From: Bradyrhizobium sp. CCBAU 53351
Lineage (GTDB): Bacteria; Pseudomonadota; Alphaproteobacteria; Rhizobiales; Xanthobacteraceae
DNA: 64,000 bases
Assembly: GCF_015291745.1 (NCBI RefSeq)
Contig: NZ_CP030059.1
Location: 6,599,501-6,663,500 of the forward strand
Direction of reading: 5' to 3'
A program made the translations under genes and the position numbers. The notes beneath the pieces are model-generated. The model had not been told where the DNA came from and did not search any database. It saw only the letters and a list, made by a program, of their open reading frames with translations. This document shows positions 50,061 to 61,208 of this stretch, piece by piece. Numbering within the stretch: position 1 is the first letter of the stretch; every line of letters begins with the position of its first letter.

Positions 50061-50834
50061 CTACACCGCCGCCGTGGTCACGCCGCCGTCGATGACGATG
50101 GTCTGTCCGGTCATGAAGCTCGATGCGTCCGAGGCGAGGTAGGCTACGGCGCCGGCGATTTCGTCGGGTTCGCCGATGCGGCGCAGCGGTGTGGTCGCGG
50201 TGCGGCGCTTCAGCATGGCTTCGTCTTCCCACAATGCGCGTGCGAAATCGGTCTTGACGAGGCCGGGCGCGATGCAGTTGACGCGGACGCCTTTCGGGCC
50301 CCACTCGCCGGCGAGCGAGCGGCACAGCGCGAAGTCGGCCGCCTTGGAGATGCCGTAGGCACCGATCACGGTGGAGCCGCGCAGGCCGCCGATCGAGGAG
50401 ATGATGACCACGGAGCCGTTCCCACGCTCCGCCATCTGCGGGATGGCGAGCGCGGAGAGCCAGATGTTGCTCTTGACGTTCGAGCCCATGATCTTGTCGA
50501 AGGCCTCGTCCGTGATGTCGAGCAGCGGGCCGTAATAGGGATTGACGGCGGCGTTGCAGACGAGGATGTCGATCTTGCCGTAATGCTTGGTGGCGCCCGC
50601 GATCAGTGCCTCGACCTCGGCCTTGCGGGCGATGTTGCAGGGGATGACTGTGGCATCGCCGCCGGACGCGATGATGCCGTCGGCGACTTCCTGGCAGGCG
50701 TCGGCCTTGCGCGAGGAGACGACCACCTTGGCGCCGAGCCTGGCAAGGAGTTCGGCGGAGGAGCGGCCGATGCCGCGGCTGGAGCCGGTGACCACGGCGA
50801 CCTTGCCGGTGAGATCGAACGGGGTGTTTTTCAT
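50061..50834 (-). CDS. SDR-family oxidoreductase
   Basis: A 257-residue short-chain dehydrogenase. Cofactor motif TGSSRGIGRSSAELLARLG (NADP/NAD), NAAVNPYYG (NAG-like), VIISSIGGLRGSTV (catalytic Ser), YGISKAADFALCR (YxxxK) and CIAPGLVKTDFARALW. Last gene of the minus-strand beta-oxidation cluster; may be a 3-hydroxyacyl-CoA or related dehydrogenase and is a candidate for the last pim gene, but the substrate is not proved. A dispersed repeat separates it from the upstream acyl-CoA dehydrogenase gene. Confidence 0.9.
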   Translation of the reverse strand: MKNTPFDLTGKVAVVTGSSRGIGRSSAELLARLGAKVVVSSRKADACQEVADGIIASGGDATVIPCNIARKAEVEALIAGATKHYGKIDILVCNAAVNPYYGPLLDITDEAFDKIMGSNVKSNIWLSALAIPQMAERGNGSVVIISSIGGLRGSTVIGAYGISKAADFALCRSLAGEWGPKGVRVNCIAPGLVKTDFARALWEDEAMLKRRTATTPLRRIGEPDEIAGAVAYLASDASSFMTGQTIVIDGGVTTAAV

Positions 50835-50851
50835 TTGTTCGCCTTCTTCCT

Positions 50852-50976
50852 GGTCATTCCGGGGCGCGGCGAACTCGCGAGCTATAGTGCGCAAGTGCGC
50901 ACCTGAGAATCCATTTCACCACGCGTACTGCCGCCCGATGGATCCCGGGTTCGCGCTACGCGCGCCCCGGGATGAC
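50852..50976. repeat. CATTCCGG-type palindromic repeat, copy 1
   Basis: Outer arms GTCATTCCGGGGCG and CGCCCCGGGATGAC, inner AGAATCCAT and ATGGATCCCGG. Same family as 52160-52266 and 56401-56506; fills the gap between the acyl-CoA dehydrogenase and SDR genes. Confidence 0.75.
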
Positions 50977-50983
50977 AGCGTGG

Positions 50984-52126
50984 CTAGATCAACCCGCCGG
51001 CGTCGGCGACGCGGCGCTGGTGGTAGTCGGTGTCGCCGAACGAGTTCTCGATCATGGTGAGGCGCTTGAAGTAGTGGCCGATCTTCGCCTCCATGGTCAT
51101 GCCGATGCCGCCGTGGAGCTGGATCGCCTGCTGTCCCACGAATTTCAGCGACTTGCCGATCTGCACCTTGGCCGCGGCGATCGCGTTGCTGCGCTCCTTG
51201 GCGTTGTCGAAATCGTTGGCCATGGTCGCGAACATCGACATCGAGCGGGCCTGCTCGGCCGCGACGAACATGTCGGAGGCGCGGTGCTGCAGCGACTGGA
51301 ACGAGCCGATCGCGACGCCGAACTGCTTTCGGGTCTTGATGTACTCGACGGTGGTCTTGAGCGACTCGTCCATCAAGCCGACCGCCTCGGCGCAGAGCGC
51401 GACGCGGGCTTCGTCGACCACCCGCTCGATCAACGCGAGGCTGTCGTCGGGATTGCCGAGCACGGCATCAGCGCCGACCTCGACACCGGTGAAGGTGATG
51501 TCGGCGGCGTGCAGGCCGTCCTGCGTCGGGTAGGACTTCTTCGTCACGCCCTTGGCATTCGCCGGCACCAGGAACACGCCGATTCCGGTCTTGTCGCGGC
51601 GCTCACCCTTGGTGCGCGCGGTGACGACGAGCGTGTCGGCGTTCTCGCCGTTCAGCACGACGAACTTCTCGCCATCGATGATCCAGCCGTCGCCCTTCTT
51701 CTTCGCCGTGGTGGTGACGTCGAACAGATCGTAGCGCGAGTTCTTCTCGAGCTGGGCGAACGCCAGCGTCCTGCTGCCGTCGATGATCCCCGGCACATGC
51801 GCGGCCTTCTGCGCATCGGAGCCGGCATGGCGCAGGAAGCCGCCGCCGATCACGACCGTTGCCAGATACGGCTCGAGCACCAGCGCCTTGCCGAGCGCTT
51901 CCATCACGATCATGGTCTCGACGCCGCCGCCGCCGAAGCCGCCATCGGCCTCGCTGAACGGCAGGCCGAGCAGGCCCTGCTCGGCGAGCTTGAGCCAGAC
52001 CGTCTTGCTCCAGCCGCCCTTCTCCGCCATGTATTTCTTGCGGCTCTCGAAATCGTAGGAGTCGGTCAGCAGGCCGTCGATGCTTTCCTTGAGAAGCCGC
52101 TGCTCCTCGTTCAGATCAAAATCCAT
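50984..52126 (-). CDS. pimD: Acyl-CoA dehydrogenase, small-type subunit (PimD-like)
   Basis: A 380-residue FAD acyl-CoA dehydrogenase. MDFDLNEEQRLLKESIDGLL at the start, then a domain lacking the usual long FAD loop, VEVGADAVLGNPDDSLALIE, and IQLHGGIGMTMEAKIGHYFK near the C-terminus. GAGGAAAG lies just before the ATG at 52126. The adjacent larger dehydrogenase (52308-53498) suggests a two-subunit enzyme. The gene order matches pimD of the Rhodopseudomonas palustris pimFABCDE operon for pimelate degradation; the symbol is by gene order and family. Confidence 0.87.
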   Translation of the reverse strand: MDFDLNEEQRLLKESIDGLLTDSYDFESRKKYMAEKGGWSKTVWLKLAEQGLLGLPFSEADGGFGGGGVETMIVMEALGKALVLEPYLATVVIGGGFLRHAGSDAQKAAHVPGIIDGSRTLAFAQLEKNSRYDLFDVTTTAKKKGDGWIIDGEKFVVLNGENADTLVVTARTKGERRDKTGIGVFLVPANAKGVTKKSYPTQDGLHAADITFTGVEVGADAVLGNPDDSLALIERVVDEARVALCAEAVGLMDESLKTTVEYIKTRKQFGVAIGSFQSLQHRASDMFVAAEQARSMSMFATMANDFDNAKERSNAIAAAKVQIGKSLKFVGQQAIQLHGGIGMTMEAKIGHYFKRLTMIENSFGDTDYHQRRVADAGGLI

Positions 52127-52159
52127 TTCTCTTTCCTCGTACCCGGACTTATTTGGCTT

Positions 52160-52266
52160 CGTCATTCCGGGATGGCCCGAAGGGCCGGACCCGGAATCCA
52201 TCTCACCTCAGCGTATGCGGCCCGATGGATTCCGGGTTCGCGACTTCGTCGCGCCCCGGAATGACG
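52160..52266. repeat. CATTCCGG-type palindromic repeat, copy 2
   Basis: CGTCATTCCGGGATGGCCCG at the left, CGCGCCCCGGAATGACG at the right, with GGAATCCAT and ATGGATTCC inside. Sits in the 181-base gap between the two acyl-CoA dehydrogenase genes. Confidence 0.8.
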
Positions 52267-52307
52267 GTGGACTATTGCCCTCTCCGCCTTCGCGGAGAGG
52301 AAACGGA

Positions 52308-53498
52308 TCACAGCCCCAGCACCGCCTTGGCGATGATGTTGCGCTGGATCTCGTTGGAGCCGCCGTAGATCGAGACCTTGCGGTTGTTGAAGTAGCTCGG
52401 CGCGATCTGGGCGGTCCAGTCCATGGCTTCGTTCGAGCCGTCGTCGCCGTGCACGTCGTAGGGCGCGGCGAACGGGCCGATCACTTCCATGAGCAGCTCG
52501 GTGGTGGTCTGCTGGATCTCGGAGCCCTTGATCTTCAGCACGGAGGATGCCGGATTGGGTTTGCCCTTGCCGTGCTTGCCCTCGTCGGCGACGACGCGCA
52601 ACTGGGTCAGCTCGAGCGCCTTCAGCTCGATCTCGCAGGCCGCCAGCTTCTCGCGGAAGGCGGCGTCCTGGATGATCGGCTTGCCTGCGGATTCGACCTT
52701 GCCGGCGAGATCCCTGATGCGGCGCAGCCGCTCCTTGGAGACGCCGACGCGGGCGATGCCGGTGCGCTCGTTGCCGAGCAGGAATTTGGCGTAGTCCCAG
52801 CCCTTGTTCTCCTCGCCGATCAAATTCTCGATCGGGACTTCGACGTCGTCGAAGAAGACTTCGTTGACCTCATGGCCGCCGTCGATGGTCTGGATCGGGC
52901 GTACGGTGACGCCCTTCGACTTCATCGAGAACACGATGAAGGAGATACCCATCTGCTTCTTGGCGTTGTTGTCGGTGCGGCAGAGGCAGAAGATCATGTC
53001 GGCGTGCTGCGCCAAGGTGGTCCAGGTCTTCTGGCCGTTGATGATCCACTTGTCGCCACGGCGCTCGGCCTTGGTCTTGAGCGAGGCGAGGTCGGAGCCC
53101 GAGCCCGGCTCGGAGAAGCCCTGGCACCACCAATCGTCGACATTGGCGATGCGCGGCAGGTACTTCTTCTTCTGCTCCTCATTGCCGAAGGTGTAGATGA
53201 CCGGACCGACCATGCTGACGCCGAAGGCGAGCGGCTGCGGCGCCGGATAGGACTGCAGCTCCTCGTTGAAGATGTAGTGCTGCACGCTGGTCCAGCCCGT
53301 GCCGCCATATTGCTTGGGCCAGTGGCTGACGCCCCAGCCCTTCTTGTTGAGGATGCGCCACCAAGTCACCATCTCGTCCTTCGAGAGGTGGCGGCCCTCG
53401 ACCATCTTGCGCCGCGTATCCGGCGGCACGTTGTCGCGGAAGAACTGCCGCACTTCCTCGCGAAACGCCTGCTCTTCTTTCGTGAATGCGAGATCCAT
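52308..53498 (-). CDS. pimC: Acyl-CoA dehydrogenase, large-type subunit (PimC-like)
   Basis: A 396-residue acyl-CoA dehydrogenase with the flavin and substrate motifs CQGFSEPGSGSDLASLKTKA, WIINGQKTWTTLAQHADMIF, VFFDDVEVPIENLIGEENKG and NRKVSIYGGSNEIQRNIIAK. In the last motif the position of the catalytic Glu of medium-chain enzymes (YEG) is Gly (YGG), so the base must come from elsewhere or from the partner subunit. It follows the thiolase gene by 16 bases. The family and order match pimC. Confidence 0.9.
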   Translation of the reverse strand: MDLAFTKEEQAFREEVRQFFRDNVPPDTRRKMVEGRHLSKDEMVTWWRILNKKGWGVSHWPKQYGGTGWTSVQHYIFNEELQSYPAPQPLAFGVSMVGPVIYTFGNEEQKKKYLPRIANVDDWWCQGFSEPGSGSDLASLKTKAERRGDKWIINGQKTWTTLAQHADMIFCLCRTDNNAKKQMGISFIVFSMKSKGVTVRPIQTIDGGHEVNEVFFDDVEVPIENLIGEENKGWDYAKFLLGNERTGIARVGVSKERLRRIRDLAGKVESAGKPIIQDAAFREKLAACEIELKALELTQLRVVADEGKHGKGKPNPASSVLKIKGSEIQQTTTELLMEVIGPFAAPYDVHGDDGSNEAMDWTAQIAPSYFNNRKVSIYGGSNEIQRNIIAKAVLGL

Positions 53499-53514
53499 CG
53501 GATCCTCCTGTGAC

Positions 53515-54702
53515 TTACTGCAAAATCTCGAACAGCCCGGCCGCGCCCATGCCGCCGCCGACGCACATGGTGACGACCGCGTATTTCGCCTTGCGGCGGC
53601 GGCCTTCGATCAGGGCATGGCCGGTGAGACGGGCGCCCGACATGCCGTAGGGATGGCCGACCGCGATCGCGCCGCCGTCGACGTTGATCTTCTCGGGGTC
53701 GATGCCGAGCTTGTCACGGCAATACAGCACCTGCACCGCGAACGCTTCGTTCAGCTCCCAGAGGCCGATATCGTCGACGGTGAGGCCGTGGCGCTTGAGC
53801 AGGCGCGGCACGGCGAAGACCGGGCCGATGCCCATCTCGTCCGGCTCGCAGCCGGCCGAGACGAAGCCGCGGAAGATGCCGAGCGGCGCAAGACCACGCT
53901 TGGACGCTTCCTTGTCGCTCATGATCACACTGGCGCTGGCACCGTCCGAGAGCTGGCTGGCATTGCCGGCCGTGATCGAAAAGCCTTCGCCGCGCACCGG
54001 CTTGAGGCCGGCGAGGCCCTCGATCGTGGTCTCGGGACGCGGACCCTCGTCCTGCGACAGCGTGACGTCCTTCATCGAGACAGTGCCGGTCGCCTTGTCG
54101 GTGACCGCCATCTGCGTCGTGATCGGCGCGATCTCGTCCTTGAACTTGCCGCCCTGCTGAGCCGCGGCGGTTCGGCGCTGGCTCTCCAGCGAATATTCGT
54201 CCTGCTTCTCGCGCGAGATGCCGTAGCGCTTGGCGACGACTTCCGCCGTGTCGATCATGGGCATGTAGACCTCGCCCTTGATCTTGAGCAGCGCCGGATC
54301 CTGGGCGTGGAAGCCGTTCATCTTGTCGTTCTGCACGAGCGAGATCGACTCGCCGCCGCCGCCGACCGCGATCTCGACGCCGTCGAAGATCACCGAGCGC
54401 GCGGCCAACGCGATCGCCTGCAGGCCCGAGGCGCATTGGCGGTCGATCGTGGTTCCGGCGACGGTAACGGGAAGGCCGGCGCGGAGCAGCGCCTTGCGCG
54501 CAATGTTGCCGCCGGTCGCGCCCTGCTGCAGCGCGGCGCCCATCACGACGTCTTCGATCTCCTTCGGATCGACTTTCGCGCGCGCGACGGCTTCGCCGAT
54601 GGCGTGGCCGAGCAGCGTGGCGCCCTCTGTGGCGTTGAGCGCGCCGCGATAGGCCTTGCCGATCGGGGTGCGGGCGGTGGAAACGATGACGGCGTCGGTC
54701 AA
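53515..54702 (-). CDS. pimB: Acetyl-CoA acetyltransferase / beta-ketothiolase (PimB-like)
   Basis: A 395-residue thiolase II. Catalytic Cys in [20 protein letters not shown] (near 88), His in [20 protein letters not shown] (GHP), and second Cys in [19 protein letters not shown]. It begins [20 protein letters not shown]. It overlaps the upstream ligase gene by 4 bases and removes acetyl-CoA at the end of each beta-oxidation cycle. The order matches pimB. Confidence 0.93.
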   Translation of the reverse strand: MTDAVIVSTARTPIGKAYRGALNATEGATLLGHAIGEAVARAKVDPKEIEDVVMGAALQQGATGGNIARKALLRAGLPVTVAGTTIDRQCASGLQAIALAARSVIFDGVEIAVGGGGESISLVQNDKMNGFHAQDPALLKIKGEVYMPMIDTAEVVAKRYGISREKQDEYSLESQRRTAAAQQGGKFKDEIAPITTQMAVTDKATGTVSMKDVTLSQDEGPRPETTIEGLAGLKPVRGEGFSITAGNASQLSDGASASVIMSDKEASKRGLAPLGIFRGFVSAGCEPDEMGIGPVFAVPRLLKRHGLTVDDIGLWELNEAFAVQVLYCRDKLGIDPEKINVDGGAIAVGHPYGMSGARLTGHALIEGRRRKAKYAVVTMCVGGGMGAAGLFEILQ

Positions 54703-56390
54703 GAACGACCTCCTGATGCGTGTTGAACGGATTGTGACGGTTTCTGCTGCTGGCGCAATTCGTGGCGCGACAATTTTCCGACCGGCGTGCGCGGCAAATC
54801 GTCGACGAATTCGACGGCGGCCGGCAATTCATGCTTGCCGAGCTTGCCGGCGAGCTGGGTGCGCAGCTCGTCGAGCGAGAACGGCTTTGCGTCCGGCTTC
54901 AGCTTGATGAAGGCTTTGGCGGCTTCGCCCCGATATTGGTCGGGAATGCCGAGCACGATCACTTCGTGCACGCCCGGGATGGTGTAGATCGCCTGCTCGA
55001 TCATCTGCGGATAGACGTTGAAGCCGCCGGAGATGATCATGTCCTTCTTGCGATCGACCAGGAAGAAATAGCCGTCCGCATCGACATAGCCGATGTCGCC
55101 GGTGAGGAAGCGGCCGTCGACGAAGGCATCCGTGGATCCCTCCGGCTTATTCCAATAACCCTTGGTGACGTTCGGGCCCTTGATGCGGATCTCGCCGACC
55201 TCGCCCGGCGGCAGCACGCGCCTGGGATCGTCCAGGGCGACCACGTCGAGCTCGATGCCGGGCAGCATCAGGCCGATCGAGCCGGGCTTCTCCGGGCCCG
55301 TGGGCGGATGACCGGTGCCGGGCGAGCAGGTCTCGGTCATGCCCCAGCCGCTCTTCAGCTTCTTGCCGACCTTGCGCTCGAAGAAGCTCGCGATCTCCAC
55401 CGGCAGCGGCGCGCCGCCGGAGCCGATGGTGGCGAGCGAGGAGAAGTCGCGCCTGTCGAGATCGGGGAGCGCGGCGATCGCGATCCACATCGTCGGCACG
55501 CCCGGGAAGTAAGTCGCGCGCTTGACCTCGATGTCGCGCATCACGGCTTCGACGTCGAAGCGCTGATGCAGCGAGATCAGATTGCCGCGGCTGAGCGAGG
55601 ACAACAGCACGACGGTGAGCGCATAGATATGAAACAGCGGCAGCACGCAGATCACGCGCTCGATCACCTCGCCGCGCGCGGCGCGGTTCGGCTTGCCCCA
55701 GACATCGTAGATCGACACGGCCGAGGTGAGATTGCCGTGGGTTAGCATGGCGCCCTTGGGCAGGCCGGTGGTGCCGCCGGTATATTGCAGCAGCGCGACG
55801 TCGTCGGCCGTCACGGACGGCCATTGCGCAGGCGCAGCCGCCCCCTCGACGAAGGCCTTGAAGGTGACGATGCGGGGATCATCGGGGATCGCCGCCTGCG
55901 GCGTGCCGACCTTGCCCCAATCATCGTCCTCGCAGACGACGAGGCGGTCGATCAGTCCCTTGTCCAGGAATTTCAGCGCGGTCGGCAGCAGCGCCTGGAG
56001 GTTCGAGGTGACGAGCAGGCGCGAGCCGGAATCCGAGACCTTGTGAGTCAGCGCGATCTCGCCGTCGAGCGGCGACAGATGCGCAACACGGGCGCCCGCC
56101 TTCAGCGCGCCGAAAAAATTGACGGGATGGTCAGGCGAATTGCCGAGGAACAGCGCGATCGACGTAGCCTTGCCGCAGCCGGCGCGCAGGAATGCCGCGG
56201 CGGCGCGCTCGGTCATGGCGGCGAGCTCGGTATAGGTGATCGGACGGTCTCGAAATTCCAGCGCGGTGCGCGGGCCGTAGTCGGCAGCTGCCTTCGACAA
56301 CAGGTCGGGCAGCGTGCCCTGGACGATGGTATCGTCCCAACGCACGCCCTCAGGATAAAACTGTTCGCCGGGATGGGTCATTGTTTGCAT
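54699..56390 (-). CDS. pimA: Acyl-CoA ligase, AMP-forming (PimA-like)
   Basis: A 563-residue member of the ANL family that activates a carboxylic acid to its CoA thioester. Motifs: [20 protein letters not shown] (P-loop, A3), [13 protein letters not shown] (A5), [20 protein letters not shown] (A7), [20 protein letters not shown] (A8) and [15 protein letters not shown] (A10 Lys). The ATG at 56390 follows a GTG alternative at 56393. It is the second gene of the pim-like cluster; PimA of R. palustris uses dicarboxylic and fatty acids of medium length. Confidence 0.9.
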   Translation of the reverse strand: MQTMTHPGEQFYPEGVRWDDTIVQGTLPDLLSKAAADYGPRTALEFRDRPITYTELAAMTERAAAAFLRAGCGKATSIALFLGNSPDHPVNFFGALKAGARVAHLSPLDGEIALTHKVSDSGSRLLVTSNLQALLPTALKFLDKGLIDRLVVCEDDDWGKVGTPQAAIPDDPRIVTFKAFVEGAAAPAQWPSVTADDVALLQYTGGTTGLPKGAMLTHGNLTSAVSIYDVWGKPNRAARGEVIERVICVLPLFHIYALTVVLLSSLSRGNLISLHQRFDVEAVMRDIEVKRATYFPGVPTMWIAIAALPDLDRRDFSSLATIGSGGAPLPVEIASFFERKVGKKLKSGWGMTETCSPGTGHPPTGPEKPGSIGLMLPGIELDVVALDDPRRVLPPGEVGEIRIKGPNVTKGYWNKPEGSTDAFVDGRFLTGDIGYVDADGYFFLVDRKKDMIISGGFNVYPQMIEQAIYTIPGVHEVIVLGIPDQYRGEAAKAFIKLKPDAKPFSLDELRTQLAGKLGKHELPAAVEFVDDLPRTPVGKLSRHELRQQQKPSQSVQHASGGRS

Positions 56391-56400
56391 CACACTCGGT

Positions 56401-56506
56401 CGTCATTCCGGAGCGATGCGAAGCATCGAACCCGGAATCCATCGGGCCGCACGCCCTGAGGAGAGATGGATTCCGGGCCTGGCCCTTCGGGCCATCCCGG
56501 AATGAC
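56401..56506. repeat. CATTCCGG-type palindromic repeat, copy 3
   Basis: CGTCATTCCGGAGCG on the left and GCCATCCCGGAATGAC on the right, with CCGGAATCCAT and ATGGATTCCGGG inside. Fills the 136-base gap between the fused hydratase-dehydrogenase gene and the ligase gene. Confidence 0.8.
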
Positions 56507-56526
56507 ATGCGGATAGACTACGGCCA

Positions 56527-58623
<2,097 letters not shown>

Positions 58624-58668
58624 GGTGTTCCCTCCTTGGTGGGGATTAACTTTTGTTCGATTTCGCGG

Positions 58669-58687
58669 TGCGGAATTTAATTCCGCA
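58669..58687. promoter_or_regulatory. Perfect 19-base palindromic operator, likely IclR site
   Basis: TGCGGAATT-T-AATTCCGCA, exact 9-base arms, in the 131-base divergent region between pimF and the IclR gene. On the pimF side it lies downstream of a possible -35 TTGACA (58727-58722) and -10 ATAACC (58705-58700), so a bound repressor would block the start region. Confidence 0.7.
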
Positions 58688-58754
58688 TCTTGACGGCAGG
58701 GTTATTTTGAAGCACGTGGCTTGTCAACGACTCCGCGCAAGAAGCAGATCAGGG

Positions 58755-59621
58755 ATGAAGCGTACAGGAAAGAAGACTGCGACCGATCGGAATTTCGTCG
58801 TCGCGCTTTCCCGCGGACTGGACGTATTGCGAGCATTCCACCCCAATGACGGCCTTCTCGGCAATCAGGAGATTGCGGCGCGCACCAATCTGCCGAAGCC
58901 AACGGTGTCGCGGCTGACCTACACGCTGACCAAGCTGGGTTATCTTGCGCCGGTTCCCCGCTTCGAGAAGTACCAGCTCACGCCCGCCGCGATGTCGCTC
59001 GGCTATGCCGCGCTCGCCAATCTCGGCGTTCGGCATTTGTCCGAGCCGTTCCGCGAGGATGTGATGCGCGCGACCGGCGGCGCCGTCGCCGTCGGCGGGC
59101 GCGACCGTCACAGCATGATCTATTTCGGGCAAAGCCGCGGCAGCGAGACGGTCGGCGTTCAACTTGACGTCGGCTCCCGCGTGCCGATTGCAACCAGTGC
59201 GATGGGCCGCGCCTATTTCTGGGCGCTCGACGACGACGACCGCGCGGAGTTGTCGCGTCTGTTGCGCGAGCATTACGGCAGCCGCTGGCCCAAGATGCGC
59301 GACGGGCTGGAGCGTTCCGGCGAAACCGTCGCGAAATACGGCTTTGCGATTTCGGTCGGTGACTGGCACGACGACATCGGCGCCGCCGGCGTCGCGCTCA
59401 AGCTCAACGACGGAACCGGACCTTACGCGTTCAATTGCGGCGCGCCCGCATTCCGCTTCACGGAAGAGCGTTTGATCAACGACATTGGACCGCGTCTCCT
59501 AGCGATGGTAAGGAACATCGAAGCGGCGCTCGGGGGTCTGATGCCGCATTCCAAAAAAGACGTCAGCAAAAAGCTGAAATCAGGAGGGAAAGTTGCGCGT
59601 TTGGCCGAGGGGATCAGATAG
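58755..59621 (+). CDS. IclR-family transcriptional regulator
   Basis: A 288-residue regulator: N-terminal winged helix (NFVVALSRGLDVLRAFHPND, NLPKPTVSRLTYTLTKLGYL) and the IclR effector domain (RDRHSMIYFGQSRGSETV, VGSRVPIATSAMGRAYFWAL, GYAISV-type KYGFAISVGDWHDDIGAAGV). The start is the ATG at 58755. Position between the pim-like genes and an ABC transporter, plus the palindrome at 58669, points to control of both by an acyl or acid ligand. The C-terminal 35 residues are basic and not part of the family core. Confidence 0.91.
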   Translation: MKRTGKKTATDRNFVVALSRGLDVLRAFHPNDGLLGNQEIAARTNLPKPTVSRLTYTLTKLGYLAPVPRFEKYQLTPAAMSLGYAALANLGVRHLSEPFREDVMRATGGAVAVGGRDRHSMIYFGQSRGSETVGVQLDVGSRVPIATSAMGRAYFWALDDDDRAELSRLLREHYGSRWPKMRDGLERSGETVAKYGFAISVGDWHDDIGAAGVALKLNDGTGPYAFNCGAPAFRFTEERLINDIGPRLLAMVRNIEAALGGLMPHSKKDVSKKLKSGGKVARLAEGIR

Positions 59622-59687
59622 TCTTTGTCATCGTCGGGAGCGGTTCGCATCGCCCCTTCGCTCACTGAACGACGTGAGCGAGACGAG

Positions 59688-60485
59688 ATGACGCAGGCAC
59701 AGCTCGCGCAGGGGACATCGCCCCTGCTCGCGGTTCGCGACGTCAGCGTCGTGTTCGGCGGCATTGTCGCGCTCAACGGTGTGTCCTTTGACATGCACAA
59801 GGGCCAGATCCTCGGCTTGATCGGGCCCAACGGCGCCGGCAAGACCACGCTGTTCAACTGTCTGTCCCGGCTCTATCAGCCCTCGTCCGGCGACATCCTG
59901 ATGGAAGGCGCAAGCATCCTGACGCGGCCGCCGCACCGCATCGCCGAGATCGGCATTGGCCGCACATTCCAGAACGTGGCGCTGTTTCCGAACCTCTCGG
60001 TGATGGACAATGTCCGCGTCGGAACGCACGCCCGGACCTCCAGCGACATCATCAGCGACTCACTGCGCCTGGCCTGGATCCGCCGCAGCGAGACCGACGT
60101 CAACAAGAAGGTGCACGAGATCCTCGCCTACCTCAACCTCGAGGACGTCGCCCACACCGTCGTGTCCGGGCTACCCTTCGGCACGCAGAAGCGCGTCGAG
60201 CTGGCCCGCGCGCTCGCGGCCGACCCGAAGATCCTGCTGCTCGACGAGCCCGCCGGCGGCCTCAATCACGAGGAAGTCTACGTGCTTGGCGACCTCATCC
60301 GCCGCATTCGCGACGAGCGCCATATGACGGTGCTGCTGGTCGAGCACCACATGGGCCTCGTGATGTCGATCGCCGATCACGTCGTCGCGCTGAACTTCGG
60401 CAAGAAGCTCGCGGAAGGCACGCCCGCCCAGGTGCAGGCGGACCCCGACGTCATCAAGGCCTATCTCGGGAGCAAGGACCAATGA
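59688..60485 (+). CDS. LivG-type ABC transporter ATP-binding protein
   Basis: A 265-residue HAAT-family ATPase: Walker A GPNGAGKTTLFNCLS, IGIGRTFQNVALFPNLSVMD, the LivG signature LPFGTQKRVELARALAADPK, Walker B LLLDEPAGGLNHEEV and switch His in VLLVEHHMGLVMSIADHV. The ATG at 59688 is used; the frame is open upstream but not conserved. It overlaps the next gene by 4 bases. Given its place beside the pim-like genes, a carboxylic-acid substrate is more likely than branched-chain amino acids. Confidence 0.92.
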   Translation: MTQAQLAQGTSPLLAVRDVSVVFGGIVALNGVSFDMHKGQILGLIGPNGAGKTTLFNCLSRLYQPSSGDILMEGASILTRPPHRIAEIGIGRTFQNVALFPNLSVMDNVRVGTHARTSSDIISDSLRLAWIRRSETDVNKKVHEILAYLNLEDVAHTVVSGLPFGTQKRVELARALAADPKILLLDEPAGGLNHEEVYVLGDLIRRIRDERHMTVLLVEHHMGLVMSIADHVVALNFGKKLAEGTPAQVQADPDVIKAYLGSKDQ

Positions 60486-61195
60486 CGACACTGCTCAACG
60501 TCAAGGACCTGCGCGCCTATTACGGCCAGGTCCAGGCGCTCCACGGCCTGTCCTTCTCGCTGAACGAGGGATCGCTGACGACGCTGCTGGGCGCCAATGG
60601 CGCCGGCAAGACCACCACGCTGCGCGCGATCTGCAACATGGTGCGCTCGACGGGCGGGATCGAGTTCGACGGCAAGCCGCTGAACAACCGCTCCACCGAG
60701 AGCATCGTGCGGTTCGGTATTGCCCATGTGCCGCAGGGCCGCGGCACCTTCACCACCATGACGGTGGAGGAGAACCTCCAGCTCGGGGCCATCACCCGCA
60801 AGGACAGCGCTGGCATCGTCTCCGACATCGAGCGCATGTATGCACACTTCCCCGTGCTGAAGCAGCGCCACACCCAGCAGGCCGGCACGCTCTCCGGCGG
60901 CGAGCAGCAGATGCTCGCGGTCGCGCGCGCCCTGATGCTGCGGCCGCGGCTGATGCTGCTGGACGAGCCGTCCTTCGGACTCGCGCCGCTGGTCGTGCGC
61001 GACCTGTTCGGCATCCTCGGCAAGATCAACCGCGAGGACAAGGTGTCGATCCTGGTGGTCGAGCAGAACGCCCAGCTCGCGCTCGAGCTCGCCGACCAGG
61101 CCTATGTGATCGAGACCGGCCGCATCGTGATGTCTGGCAACGCCAAGGACATCGCGAACAACGAAGAAATCCGCAAATCCTATCTGGGTTACTGA
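60482..61195 (+). CDS. LivF-type ABC transporter ATP-binding protein
   Basis: A 237-residue partner ATPase: Walker A GANGAGKTTTLRAICN, VPQGRGTFTTMTVEENLQLG, signature LSGGEQQMLAVARALMLRP, Walker B LMLLDEPSFGLAPLVVRDLF and VLVVEQNAQLALELADQAYV. Starts within the stop codon of the LivG-type gene and is followed by the LivH-type permease after 13 bases. Confidence 0.93.
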   Translation: MTTLLNVKDLRAYYGQVQALHGLSFSLNEGSLTTLLGANGAGKTTTLRAICNMVRSTGGIEFDGKPLNNRSTESIVRFGIAHVPQGRGTFTTMTVEENLQLGAITRKDSAGIVSDIERMYAHFPVLKQRHTQQAGTLSGGEQQMLAVARALMLRPRLMLLDEPSFGLAPLVVRDLFGILGKINREDKVSILVVEQNAQLALELADQAYVIETGRIVMSGNAKDIANNEEIRKSYLGY

Positions 61196-61208
61196 GGGAG
61201 CTGGGACA

